From: CAWUJK01 sp964586815
GTDB taxonomy: Bacteria > Patescibacteriota > Gracilibacteria > BD1-5 > UBA6164
Length of the DNA: 13,580 nucleotides
NCBI GenBank assembly: GCA_964586815.1
Contig: CAZPIB010000024.1
Span: 1 to 13,580, forward strand
Direction: 5' to 3'
A program made the translations under genes and the position numbers. A model generated the notes under the pieces. That model was given only the letters and a program-made list of their open reading frames with translations, made no database searches and was not told the DNA's origin. Positions 1-9,100 of this stretch are shown piece by piece; position 1 is the first letter of the stretch, and each line of letters begins with the position of its first letter.

Positions 1-1482
1 TTGTTGTAAAATAAATGGAGAAAGTAGCTGTATCCTGTTATTGTACTCTACTATAAGTGGATTTAATTTTTCGGATGTTCTTAATTTTAGGTCTCAGATA
101 TCATCTATATAACATTCTCTCTGTCAAGCCCAAGAATTAGTTCAAATATTTATTGGTGTTAATTTAGTTTGATTAAAACAAGTTGTATGTGTATTAGTTC
201 ATCAACCATAATTTACATTAAATGTTCTTAGATTTCACAGATCATATATATTTCAAGGCATTTCATTATGTGGTAAGATTTCATATAAATCTGCTCAAAA
301 TGGGATACTATCAGTTCAAACAGTATTTGAGCTTAGGAGCGAACCATATATAAGTAATTGTTTTCTTAGATTATCTACTTGACTAGGATCAGTTACTTTT
401 TGTATAGTATCTCAAGATAAACTTATAAGACTTCAATCTGCTATTAATATAGCATCTATATTTGTCACATCTGGATCTATATAAATATTTCATCATTTTC
501 AAGTATCTCTATCTCTTTTGGCTACTAGAGTTAGTATAGAGTTATGATCTCTTGATTTAGTAGTTAAATTAGCATTAATATGTATATTTCAATTTCTTAC
601 TATTACTGTATTTCTTCATCTTACTTCTATAATAGAGTTTCAATTATTTCAAATTTGTAATATTTCTCCTTTATTTATATAATCTCAATTAAATTGAATA
701 GTTTTTTCTGAATTTTTATAATCAAATAAAAATACTTTTTCTCAATTATTTAAAGTAATTAGTGAGGGGTCAAAATCATTTAAACTAGTATCAGTAGTAT
801 TTATAGAACTATTATGTGTTCTAAATAATGTATGTATATTTTTATTTAAGTGTTTTTTTGTTAGAGCTCTATTTGAAATAGATACTCATAGTTTATTGAT
901 ATCTTGATCTCATCTAGCTAGTATATCTACATCTCATTTTAGATTTGCTATACCTGAAATAGATATTTCTTGTTTTCAGAAATGATCTACTAAATTAGAC
1001 TGATCAATATTTCAAATTTCTTTTTCTCATAAACTATCTGATGTAAATCTTATATATGTAAATTGGTTAGAACAAAAATAAGAACTACTATCTATTGTCA
1101 TTTCTCACCAAGATGGAGATGTAATTGTTCAAGATATATCATATAATTCTAATACTCCTGATCCTCAACATTTGTCTGCAGCTGGGTTATTTGAAGCATA
1201 AGTTAATTTTAATCAATCTGTTTCAATTACAAAATCTCAAAATAACTCACTCATTATAGTTCATGTTATTTTTCATCTGTATCACCTAGCAAAATTACTA
1301 CTTCTAGAATCTTCTAAATCAAGTCTTCACTGTATTGTGAAAACATCATTAGCTGATTGAGTGTTTGGTACATTTGCATCCCAATTATTACCAGTTTTTG
1401 GAAAATTATAAGCAGCAAATACAGCTCATATTCATAGAATGAATAATAAAAGTATTATTAATATTTTTTTTATTTTTTTCAT
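1..1482 (-). CDS. Secreted surface protein with beta-helix-like region, 3' end missing
   Basis: At least 494 residues when UGA is read as Gly; the frame is still open at the left edge. The N-terminus is a textbook signal peptide: MKKIKK, then a hydrophobic run (ILIILLLFILGIGAVFA), with likely cleavage before AYNFPK. The first half is rich in beta-forming, Gly/Ser/Asn/Thr-rich sequence and has two cysteines (around DKCGG and YFCSN). From about residue 270 short repeating strands appear (NSIIEVRG, NTVIVRNGNIHINANL), followed by GGNIYIDPDVTNIDAILIADG and LLIYGSLLSSNTVG. This looks like a right-handed beta-helix and, from memory, resembles surface or pilus-associated proteins common in candidate phyla. 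The last visible part (NPLIVEYNNRIQL) resembles the end of such proteins, so probably little is missing. It is likely exported through Sec and exposed on the cell or secreted. It is divergent from murC and has its own promoter. Substrate and partners cannot be told. Confidence 0.85.
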
Positions 1483-1514
1483 TAGCTTTTTTAAGTTAAT
1501 TAAATATTATTAAT

Positions 1515-1543
1515 AATATATCATTTATTTAATATAGATGCAA
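1515..1543 (-). promoter_or_regulatory. Promoter of the surface-protein gene
   Basis: Read on the minus strand, TTGCAT (1538-1543) is separated by 17 bp from TATATT (1515-1520). The -10 is preceded by TGA, giving an extended TGnTATATT box. The expected transcript start near 1508 leaves a leader of about 26 nt before the ATG at 1482. The -10 lies in a 16-bp palindrome (1504-1519), which in such AT-rich DNA may be chance. Confidence 0.5.
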
Positions 1544-1554
1544 GGAAAATAATA

Positions 1555-1582
1555 TTTACTTCAATAAAATATTATGTATAAT
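1555..1582 (+). promoter_or_regulatory. Promoter of murC
   Basis: TTTACT (1555-1560) lies 16 bp before a perfect TATAAT (1577-1582), which is directly preceded by TG. The predicted start of transcription is near 1589, only about 9 nt before the ATG at 1598. This would place the alternative in-frame ATG at 1574 upstream of the transcript, which is why 1598 is preferred as the start codon. Confidence 0.5.
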
Positions 1583-1597
1583 TTATTAAAAATAACT

Positions 1598-2965
1598 ATG
1601 TGCAATGAAATAAGTACTCTTGGAGTGAAAAAACAAGTATATATAATATGAATTGGTTGAATAGGAATTTCGGCTATAGCTAGGTATTATCTTCATATTT
1701 GATATGAGGTTTTTTGAAGTGATATGTGTAATTCTGAATTAATTAAAAAATTGAGAGAAGAATGATGCAATATTATTATTTGAGACAATAAAAAAATAAT
1801 AAATAATAGTTTTGAAAAAATTATTTATACTGAAGCAGTTCCACAAAATAATATAGAATTATTAAAAGCAAAAGAATTATGAATTAAGATTCAAACTTAT
1901 CCTGAAGCTTTAGCTCAAATAGTTAATTCTAAAAAATTAATAGCAATATCTTGAACTCATGGTAAATCAACTACTACTTCCCTGACTTCGCTAGTCTTAA
2001 AAAATTCATTTGAAAATGTAAATACTATAGTTTGAACTATACTGAAAGAATTTTGATGAAGAAATGCTTATTTTTCTGATAGCTCTTATTTTGTAATTGA
2101 GGCCTGTGAATACAAAAGAAGTTTCTTGAAATATAAACCAACAGTAGCTGTTATTATAAATATTGAAATTGATCACCTAGATTATTATAAAGATGAAGAA
2201 GATTATATTTCAGCTTATAAAGAATTTATAGAAAATGTAAAACCTTGATGATTTGTAATATTAAATTGAGAAGATGAAAATTGCAAAAAGTTGTTAAATT
2301 TAAGGTCTGATGTAAATTATATAGAAATATATAATGATTATTTTTTAACTTCTTGAGAAAAAACATTTTTTCCAGAAATAAATATGAAAGTTCCTTGAGA
2401 TCATATATTATTTGATGCAAAGCTGTCTTATGTAATTTGAATTATGGTTTGAATAGAGGAGAGTAATATAATAAAATCTTTAGAAGATTATTCTTGAGTT
2501 TGGAGAAGAATGGAGATAATTTGAGAAACACAAAACTGAAATACTTTGATGAGTGATTATTGACATCATCCAACAGAAATAAGACTGACATTAAAGGCAT
2601 TAAAAGAGCAAAATCCAACAAGGACAATTTTAACAATTTTTCAGCCACATCAATATAATAGAACACTAGAATTATTAGAAGATTTTAAAACTTGTTTTAC
2701 TGATACTAATACTTTGATAGTTCCAAATATATATGAGTCTAGAGACTCTGAAGAAGATAAGGCAAAAATCAATTCTAAAATTTTTGTAGAAAAAATAAAT
2801 CACTTAGATAAAATTGATTGAGAAAATTTTGAAAATACTCTAGATTTAATTGAGAAATGGGAAGAAGAAAATAGAGGTGGGATTATTATTTTAATGTGAG
2901 CTTGAGATATTGATGATTTAAGAAAAAAAATACTTACTTCTAATAAAAAAATAAAAACTGTGTAA
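1598..2965 (+). CDS. murC: UDP-N-acetylmuramate--L-alanine ligase
   Basis: 455 residues with UGA as Gly, close to the usual MurC length. MurC uses ATP to attach L-alanine to UDP-N-acetylmuramate, the first step in building the peptidoglycan stem peptide in the cytosol. The N-terminal Rossmann-like domain starts with VYIIGIGGIGISAIARYYL. The central ATP domain has the P-loop SGTHGKSTTT (about 118-127) and the MurC-typical EACEYKRSF. The C-terminal domain has YGHHPTEI (about residue 321) and FQPHQYNRT. These point to MurC rather than MurD, MurE or MurF; the related recycling ligase Mpl is less likely. An in-frame ATG at 1574 would add eight residues, but the promoter placement favours 1598. No Shine-Dalgarno sequence is visible. 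The last eight codons (SNKKIKTV) form one arm of a perfect hairpin terminator. No other cell-wall gene lies nearby. Confidence 0.95.
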
Positions 2966-2988
2966 AACAGTTTTTATTTTTTTATTAG
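2940..2988. terminator. Bidirectional hairpin terminator between murC and secD
   Basis: A perfect 22-bp inverted repeat, arms 2940-2961 and 2967-2988 with loop GTAAA. The core is ACTGT/ACAGT flanked by A-rich and T-rich tracts, so a U-run follows the stem on either strand. The left arm encodes the C-terminal residues of MurC and the loop and right arm contain or follow its stop codon (2963-2965). On the minus strand it lies 13 bp after the secD stop, so it can end both convergent transcripts. Confidence 0.85.
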
Positions 2989-3001
2989 TATTTTATATTC
3001 T

Positions 3002-4372
3002 TTATTTTCCAATAAATCTAACTTTTTTTTCTGTAGTTTCAGCTACAAGTAAAAGAAATACTCTTGAAATATACATAACTGAAAATAATGAAACCACTAT
3101 TCAAATAGCAAGCATAAGACCAAAACCTTTAATCATATTTATACCAAATATAAATAATATCATAGCAACTATTAAACCTGTAATATTAGAGTCCCATATT
3201 GCTGTCCAAGATTCTTTAAATCAAACTTTTGAGGCTTCTGGAAGATTTTTTCATAATTTAATTTCTTCTCTAATTCTTTCAAATATCAAAATATTTGCAT
3301 CAATTGCCATACCTATGGAAAGTATTAATCAAGCTATAGAAGCTAGAGTTAAAACTGTTCAAGTTGATTTAATTATAACAAGAATAATTATAACATACAT
3401 TATAAGAGAAATAGAGGCTACTAATCAAGATAACCTATAAGTATAGATTAAAAATATAAATATCAAAAGAAATCAAATAAGTCATGCTATCATTAGTTCC
3501 TTTAAACTCTCTGCACCAAGTTTGGCATTAATTGATCTTTCACTTGTTAAATAGATTGGAGCAGGAACTACTCATGTATTTATACTTTGTGATAATGCTA
3601 CAGCTTCTTCATTTGTAAAGTTACCAGTTACTTGAGCCTTTCCTCAAAGAATTGGTTCATTTATGACTGGATCTGTTAAAAGTTCTCCTCATACAAAAAT
3701 TGCCATTCTTTCTCAAACTAATCTGGTTGACAGATCTCAAAAAATTGATCTTCATTCATCATCAAATAAAAGCTCAATCATAGGTTCCCCTGTTTGACTA
3801 AATTGAACAGATGATTTAATAAAAAATCTTTCATCAAGTGGTCTAAGATATCAATCATTTCATTTTCATCTTGCTACAATCCATACATCATTTTCAAAAG
3901 TTGAATTTTCTTTATCAAGTTCTTTAAATTTAATCCTTACTACTTTTCAAATAGCTTTTTTAGCTTTTTCAATATTTTCTTGATTTTCTAGTCAAGTATT
4001 TCATTTCAAAGGAATTTGAACAATTATATGTTTTTCTCAACCATAGTTTGCTGTAACTAAAACAGAATCATTTATATTAAGAGAGGTTATTCTTTTATCA
4101 ATAATTAATTTTAACCCTTCAAGAATTTCTTTTTCTCTTGCTGGAGAATAATCTTTTTCAAGTCTTGCCTCACTTAAATCTACCCTATAATCAAGTTCTA
4201 TTCAACCTTGTAAATCAAGTCATAGCCTATATTCTGGACCTGAAAAAGGAACTTGAATATCTAATTCACTCCAAGGAAAAGCATAATAAGCTAGTGATAA
4301 TCAAGCTATTACTAAGAAAAAAAATCTAAGAATTAATGTTTTTAGCCCTTGGGCACTTGTTTTACTGCGCAT
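3002..4372 (-). CDS. secD: Protein translocase subunit SecD
   Basis: 456 residues with UGA as Gly, on the short side for SecD, which is often 400-600 or more. SecD works with SecF at the SecYEG channel and uses the proton motive force to help pull exported proteins across the membrane. Visible features in order: cytoplasmic start MRSKTSAQ; membrane helix 1 (about 12-33); the family signature YRLGLDLQGGIEL (about 48-60); an extracytoplasmic domain; then the C-terminal membrane bundle from about residue 285 with the hallmark GMAIDANILIFERIREE. The protein ends in RKVRFIGK-like basic sequence (EKKVRFIGK). Codon 2 is CGC, the only CGN arginine codon found in the window. The gene lies 47 bp after rlmN on the same strand. 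A TATAAT at 4384-4389 (minus strand) could be an internal promoter but has no good -35. No secF is present in the window. Confidence 0.95.
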
Positions 4373-4419
4373 TTTTTTATTTTATTATAAATAACTATTA
4401 TTTTATTAATCTATTCTAT

Positions 4420-5472
4420 TTATTTTTCTGAATTTTCAACTTTTTTATTTGCAAGTTGTCAGCAAGCTGCATCAATATCATCTCACATAGTCATTCTTAT
4501 AGTAGAAATAACTCAATAATGCTTTAAAATAGATTGAAATTTTTCTATAATAAATCTTGGAGTAGGTTTAAATCAATCAGAACTTGTTCATTCTCACTGA
4601 TTGTATGGAATAAAATTTACATGTGCAAGGCATCACTCTAATAATTTTCATAATTCATGAGCAAGTTTTATATGATCATTAACTCAATTAATCATAATAT
4701 ATTCATAAAAAATTTTCTTGTTTGTTTTTTCTACATGATTTTCTAAACTTGATATTAAATCAGCTAATGGGTAAGTATGATCTACTGGCATTATAGATCT
4801 TCTTACTTCATCATTTGGAGCATGAAGTGAAATTGCTAAACCAGATTGTGGGAAATCTTTAGTAAATCTTCTAATTCAAGGAACTATTCAACAAGTAGAA
4901 ACAGTTATTCTTCTATTTGCTAAATCCATTTTCTTTTGGTCTAATGAAAATCTAATAGTTCTAGCAACATTATCATAATTTAGCATAGGCTCCCCCATTC
5001 ACATAAAAACAATATTTCTAAGCTTGACTCATTCACTATTTAATAGATTAGCAGCATAAAAAACTTGTTCAGCCATTTCTGAATAATCTAAATTTTTAAG
5101 AAGTCAAAGCTTTCAAGTAGCACAAAATGAGCAAGCCATAGGACAACCTGCCTGACAAGAAACACAAAGAGTTATTCTTCCTGTTAGATGTCTCATAATA
5201 ACTGCTTCTATATACTCTCAAGTATTTGTTTGAAAAAGAATTTTTGTAGTTTGCCCATTTTTTGAAGTAGCTACTTCATCAACAATCAAACTATGAAAAT
5301 AAAAATTAGATTTTAAAATCTCTCTAACTTTTTTTGAAAGAGTTTCCATTTTATCAAAATCTGTAATAAAATTTTTATAAATTGCATTTTCTATTTGAGA
5401 ATATCTGAAGCTTTTCTCTCAAGCTTTTTCCAAAATTTCTTTTACTTTTTGTTCATCATGTATAGAATACAT
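4420..5472 (-). CDS. rlmN: 23S rRNA A2503 / tRNA A37 C2-methyltransferase, radical SAM
   Basis: 350 residues with UGA as Gly, normal for RlmN. The enzyme methylates C2 of A2503 in 23S rRNA, and in many bacteria A37 of some tRNAs, using a radical SAM ping-pong mechanism through a methylated cysteine. The cluster-binding motif CPMACSFC supplies Cys110, Cys114 and Cys117. Cys103 and Cys337 (in GDDIDAACGQLA) sit where the two catalytic cysteines are expected. Other signatures are VFMGMGEPMLNYDNV, RRITVSTCGIVPGI, LAISLHAPNDEVRR and NFIPYN. RlmN is preferred over the Cfr resistance methyltransferase because of the standard RlmN motifs and the housekeeping setting. The start at 5472 is supported by a Shine-Dalgarno AAGGA 8 nt upstream. 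The gene is divergent from the pilin gene and 47 bp upstream of secD, likely one operon. Confidence 0.96.
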
Positions 5473-5480
5473 ATTATATT

Positions 5481-5485
5481 TCCTT
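5481..5485 (-). promoter_or_regulatory. Shine-Dalgarno sequence of rlmN
   Basis: AAGGA on the minus strand, 8 nt before the ATG at 5472. It is the only clear Shine-Dalgarno sequence before any gene in the window, and it fixes the rlmN start. Confidence 0.6.
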
Positions 5486-5505
5486 ATATTTCTAAATTCT
5501 TAGTA

Positions 5506-5532
5506 ATTATATGAAAAAAATAAAAAAAGCAA
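5506..5532 (-). promoter_or_regulatory. Possible rlmN promoter overlapping the pilin start codon
   Basis: A perfect TATAAT on the minus strand (5506-5511) shares one base with the pilin ATG. TTGCTT (5527-5532) lies 15 bp upstream, a short spacer. The predicted leader of about 27 nt includes the AAGGA. The -35 lies inside the pilin coding region. Confidence 0.35.
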
Positions 5533-6092
5533 CATCAATTGTAGAGGCAATGATAGTTATGCTAATAATAGTAGTTTGAGTGACTTGATTATATAATATA
5601 TTTAATGTATCTATGCAACTTAGTAACTCTACACAAAATAGAATTGAGGCTATAGAAATATCTAGAGAAGCAATTGAGGCTATGAAAAATAAGAGAGATA
5701 CTTCTTGGCTTATGTTTGGTTGAGATACAAAAAACTGTTTTAATACTCTAAATTATGATTCATGATGTGTTTGAAATTGATGAAATAGAATAGAAAATAA
5801 AAGCTACATAATTTACCAAAATACTAATTTCAAATGGTATTTAGAAGAAAAATCACCTACTTGATGATTTAGTGACTCCAATTATAGAAATAATTTCAGA
5901 GTTTTTAGAGATACTGATTGATTTTATACTCAAACATGAACAATTAATCCTACAATATTTACAAGAGAAGTAAAAATAGAGAATATGACAAATACTTGAT
6001 TTACAGTTAAATCAATAGTTCAGTGGACAGATAGCTCATTTGATTGAGTTCATAAAGTAGTACTTGAAAATCTCATTACAAATTGGAAATAA
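5511..6092 (+). CDS. Type IV pilin-like protein (minor pilin or pseudopilin, PilV-like)
   Basis: 193 residues with UGA as Gly. The N-terminus (MKKIKKA, then TSIVEAMIVMLIIVVGVTGLYNI) is a short basic leader followed by a hydrophobic helix with Glu. Cleavage after Ala7 would put this Glu at position +5, as in type IV pilins; Ala instead of the usual Gly at -1 is tolerated in some family members. The helix is followed by SNSTQNRIEAIEISREAIEAMKNKRDTS, typical of minor pilins of the PilV/GspI kind, and then a Gly/Asn-rich globular domain with two cysteines (about residues 84 and 95) that could form a disulfide. It probably sits in the membrane and then in a pilus or pseudopilus used for adhesion or uptake. 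No other pilus gene is adjacent. It is divergent from rlmN by 38 bp. No clear promoter or Shine-Dalgarno was found, only weak TATATT boxes at 5475 and 5485. Confidence 0.8.
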
Positions 6093-6095
6093 TTA

Positions 6096-6130
6096 TAAAA
6101 ACACAAAATCATAGCCTTTTTGTGTTTTTA
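6096..6130. terminator. Bidirectional hairpin terminator between the pilin and giant genes
   Basis: A perfect 13-bp stem, arms 6096-6108 and 6118-6130, with loop TCATAGCCT. A GTGT core is flanked by A and T tracts, giving a U-rich 3' end in both directions. It fills the gap between the two convergent stop codons (6090-6092 and 6132-6134). Confidence 0.85.
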
Positions 6131-6131
6131 A

Positions 6132-9100
6132 TTATTCTTCTATATCTAAAATTTCATCAGTTTTATCTTTTATATCAGAGCTTGTTTCAAATCAAGACCT
6201 GAAAGTATCTCATAGACTACTTGAAGAAGTATCAGTAGAAGTATCTCAGGACAAAATAAAATCACTTATATCTGAAATTATCAGATCTGCATTTCAAGAA
6301 ACTATTCAGTGTTCTGAATATTCTAAAAATTTAATAATTACATCTTTACTTATTCACCATTTTTTTAAATCATCTTTTAAAGGTGAGATATCAATATACT
6401 TTTTAATATAGATTTCATCTGGATGATTAGAAATAAATCATGCAAAAATATCTCTTAGAATAAATTTTAAATATTCTTTTTTATCAAATTTTGATAAATC
6501 ATTTCATTTAACAGAATTAATATCATTAGATATTCAATGCCAAATTATTTCTACTACTGTCATATTGGTAGTTGGAATTGATTTACCAGAATCCATTCTA
6601 AAATAATGCTTGATATTTTCTAATGTATTTAATCAAGCAACTCACTCTGCTCACATTGCATCCTGCATTAAGTCTTTTTTAAATGTTCACTCCGTAGTGA
6701 ATCACCTTACACTGTTATAATATTCTTTAAAAATTGGATTAGATTCTTGTTCTAGTAAAAGAATTTTATCAGTTTTTGAGTACTTAGAGCTTCAAGTATG
6801 GCTCATATTTAAGGCTCTTGAGAGTGGAGTTGCATACTTTTTCCAAAATTTCTGAGCTCTAAGCAATCTACTTTTTTCAGTTCATTTCTGATGCTGTGCA
6901 TCTAAAAATAACTCTTTAGCCTCTGATTTAATATTTGGAAATTCATCACTATATTCATCTCAAATTCTTTTTGATATCTCAAGTACTGTATTATTAAATA
7001 AATCCATATCAGATTTAAATGATGAAAATCTAGCCATTATAGTAGGCATTCATTCTGAGTCCCATAGTCATTTAATTTTTAAATATGTTTTTTGATCTAC
7101 ATTATAAATAGCACCTGAGTATAGTAGAGTAAAAAATCCCTCATTCATTTCTTCCAAGCTTCCTCATCTTTCAATAGCTTTTTTAAACCATCAAATTCAA
7201 TTAGATATGTTTCATGATAATAACTCTCAAATTCATGATTCTACTATTACATCAGCTCTTCTTTCACTATCAGCTTTATCATAACCATCTTTTATTTCAT
7301 CTTCAATTCATTGCTCCCAATTTTTACTATATTCTTTATGTAATTTTGTTCTTCTTTTAATTCATTTATATCAATCAGATCAGCACTGTTTTTTAATAAG
7401 TATATACATCAAATACTCTTCTGAAAAGGTTTGATTTTTTTCTTTTGCCTCATTTTGTATGCCAATAAATAGTTCATCTCATATTTTTCAACCAAAAGAT
7501 TCATACCATAAAAATTTTCAAGCATACCCAGAAAATGCCTTTGAGTTTAGATGACCATATTTCTTTATCATAAACATAAGTCATGCTTCTTTTTTGTATT
7601 GCGGAGTGTTTTTATTTAAAAGCCATTTACTTATTCTTTTAGTTGCAACAGGTGAATCAACTTTTCAAAGACCCTCTATTTCTTTATCCATTGATTCACT
7701 CTCAGTTCTCTCAACTTTTATAAGTAAATCAGCTCTAATTTCATCAGGTAAAAATCTTCAAAGACTTAGTGCAAGCTTGGCTGCATTGATATCACTTCAT
7801 TTTTTTATATATTCTTCAAAATTCTCAGATAACATTTTCATACCTGATATCATTTGACCAAAAGATAATCCTCAAATTACTTTTAATAAAAATGAGCTAG
7901 AAATTTCATTTTCTGAGCCTTGTGGATTTGAAATAGTTTTATTTTTTCATGTTTGCCAATCTGGATGAAAACTTTCTTTTTTATTTTTATTTATTAAAGT
8001 ATTAAACTCTACTAAACTTATAGTTTCAGAGTTTTCATTAATACTTAATAATTCTCATTCATATTGAGGTTTTCAATTTAGTAATTCTGGTTTTCAATCT
8101 TTTCAAATCTTAAGATTATCCTTGCAAAGTACTTGATCTTTTTCATTTAAACTATTTATATTTTTTCTTTCTCAGAATTTAAAAGTAATTTGATCACCTG
8201 AAATATTCTCTATTTTATAAATAGAATCAGAATTATCAGAGATTAAATATTCTACATCTAAACTTTTATCTTTAGAATGCTCTGGCAGCTTATTTATTTG
8301 AAGTTTTCAGTTTTTTACAATAAAATCTGACCAATCATCTTTATTTTCATTATTTTCTTGATTTTCTTTTAAAAAATCTTCTAAATTAGAAATTGGTTTT
8401 ACTCTTTTTGCATTATTTTTTTTAAAAGCTTGATAAAAACTTTCAAAACTAAGTTTTTCTGATTGAGTTCATTTTTTTCATTGACTTTCTAATTTTATAA
8501 ATCACTCTTCCCAATCTATCCAAACTATTTTATATATTCCATCTTTTGTTTTGATATATCATTCTGCCTCTAGTTCTATATCTTTTCATTCTGGATTTAT
8601 TAGATTAATCTTATCTATTAATTCCATTTTATTTGAATATTCTATAACATCATCAATTGGTATATTTGAATCTTTGACTTCAATTTTTTTTGATAGAGTT
8701 ATTTTTATATTCTCTAATTTTATTTTTAAAATATTAATTCTATTTTTTGATTCAGTTTTATTTTTATTATTTTGAGTATCTTGAATATTTTTTATATCCT
8801 CTTGAATTAAATCAATTTCTTTTTCTAATCCTTTTATTTCTTGACTAATATTTTCTTTATATTGATCTTTTAATATATTTAATAATTCTGGATCTTGATT
8901 TAATTCCTCTAAATTATATTGTTTTAAGCTAGAGCTAGAAATACTACTTTTTGGATCATCAATTATTTTTTGTAATTTAGATTGAGTATAAAAAATAGAG
9001 AGTTTTCATTCTTGTTTAAAATTTGCAATAATATCTGTATAACTAAAAATCTCTGGTGAGTTACTAATATTAAAATTAATAATATCTTTTCCAGTAGAGT

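Noticed and set aside
1504..1519. 16-bp palindrome ATATTATT/AATAATAT near the surface-protein promoter
   Set aside because: An arm of 8 in pure A/T sequence is expected several times by chance in a window of this composition.
2226..2666. Two short minus-strand frames (2226-2420 and 2442-2666)
   Set aside because: They are antisense to murC, whose motifs are clear across the same bases when UGA is Gly.
4138..4329. A plus-strand frame of 63 codons
   Set aside because: It is antisense to the N-terminal part of secD, which carries GLDLQGG.
4384..4389. TATAAT just upstream of secD as a strong promoter
   Set aside because: No acceptable -35 at 15-18 bp and only 11 bp from the ATG; co-transcription with rlmN is the simpler reading.
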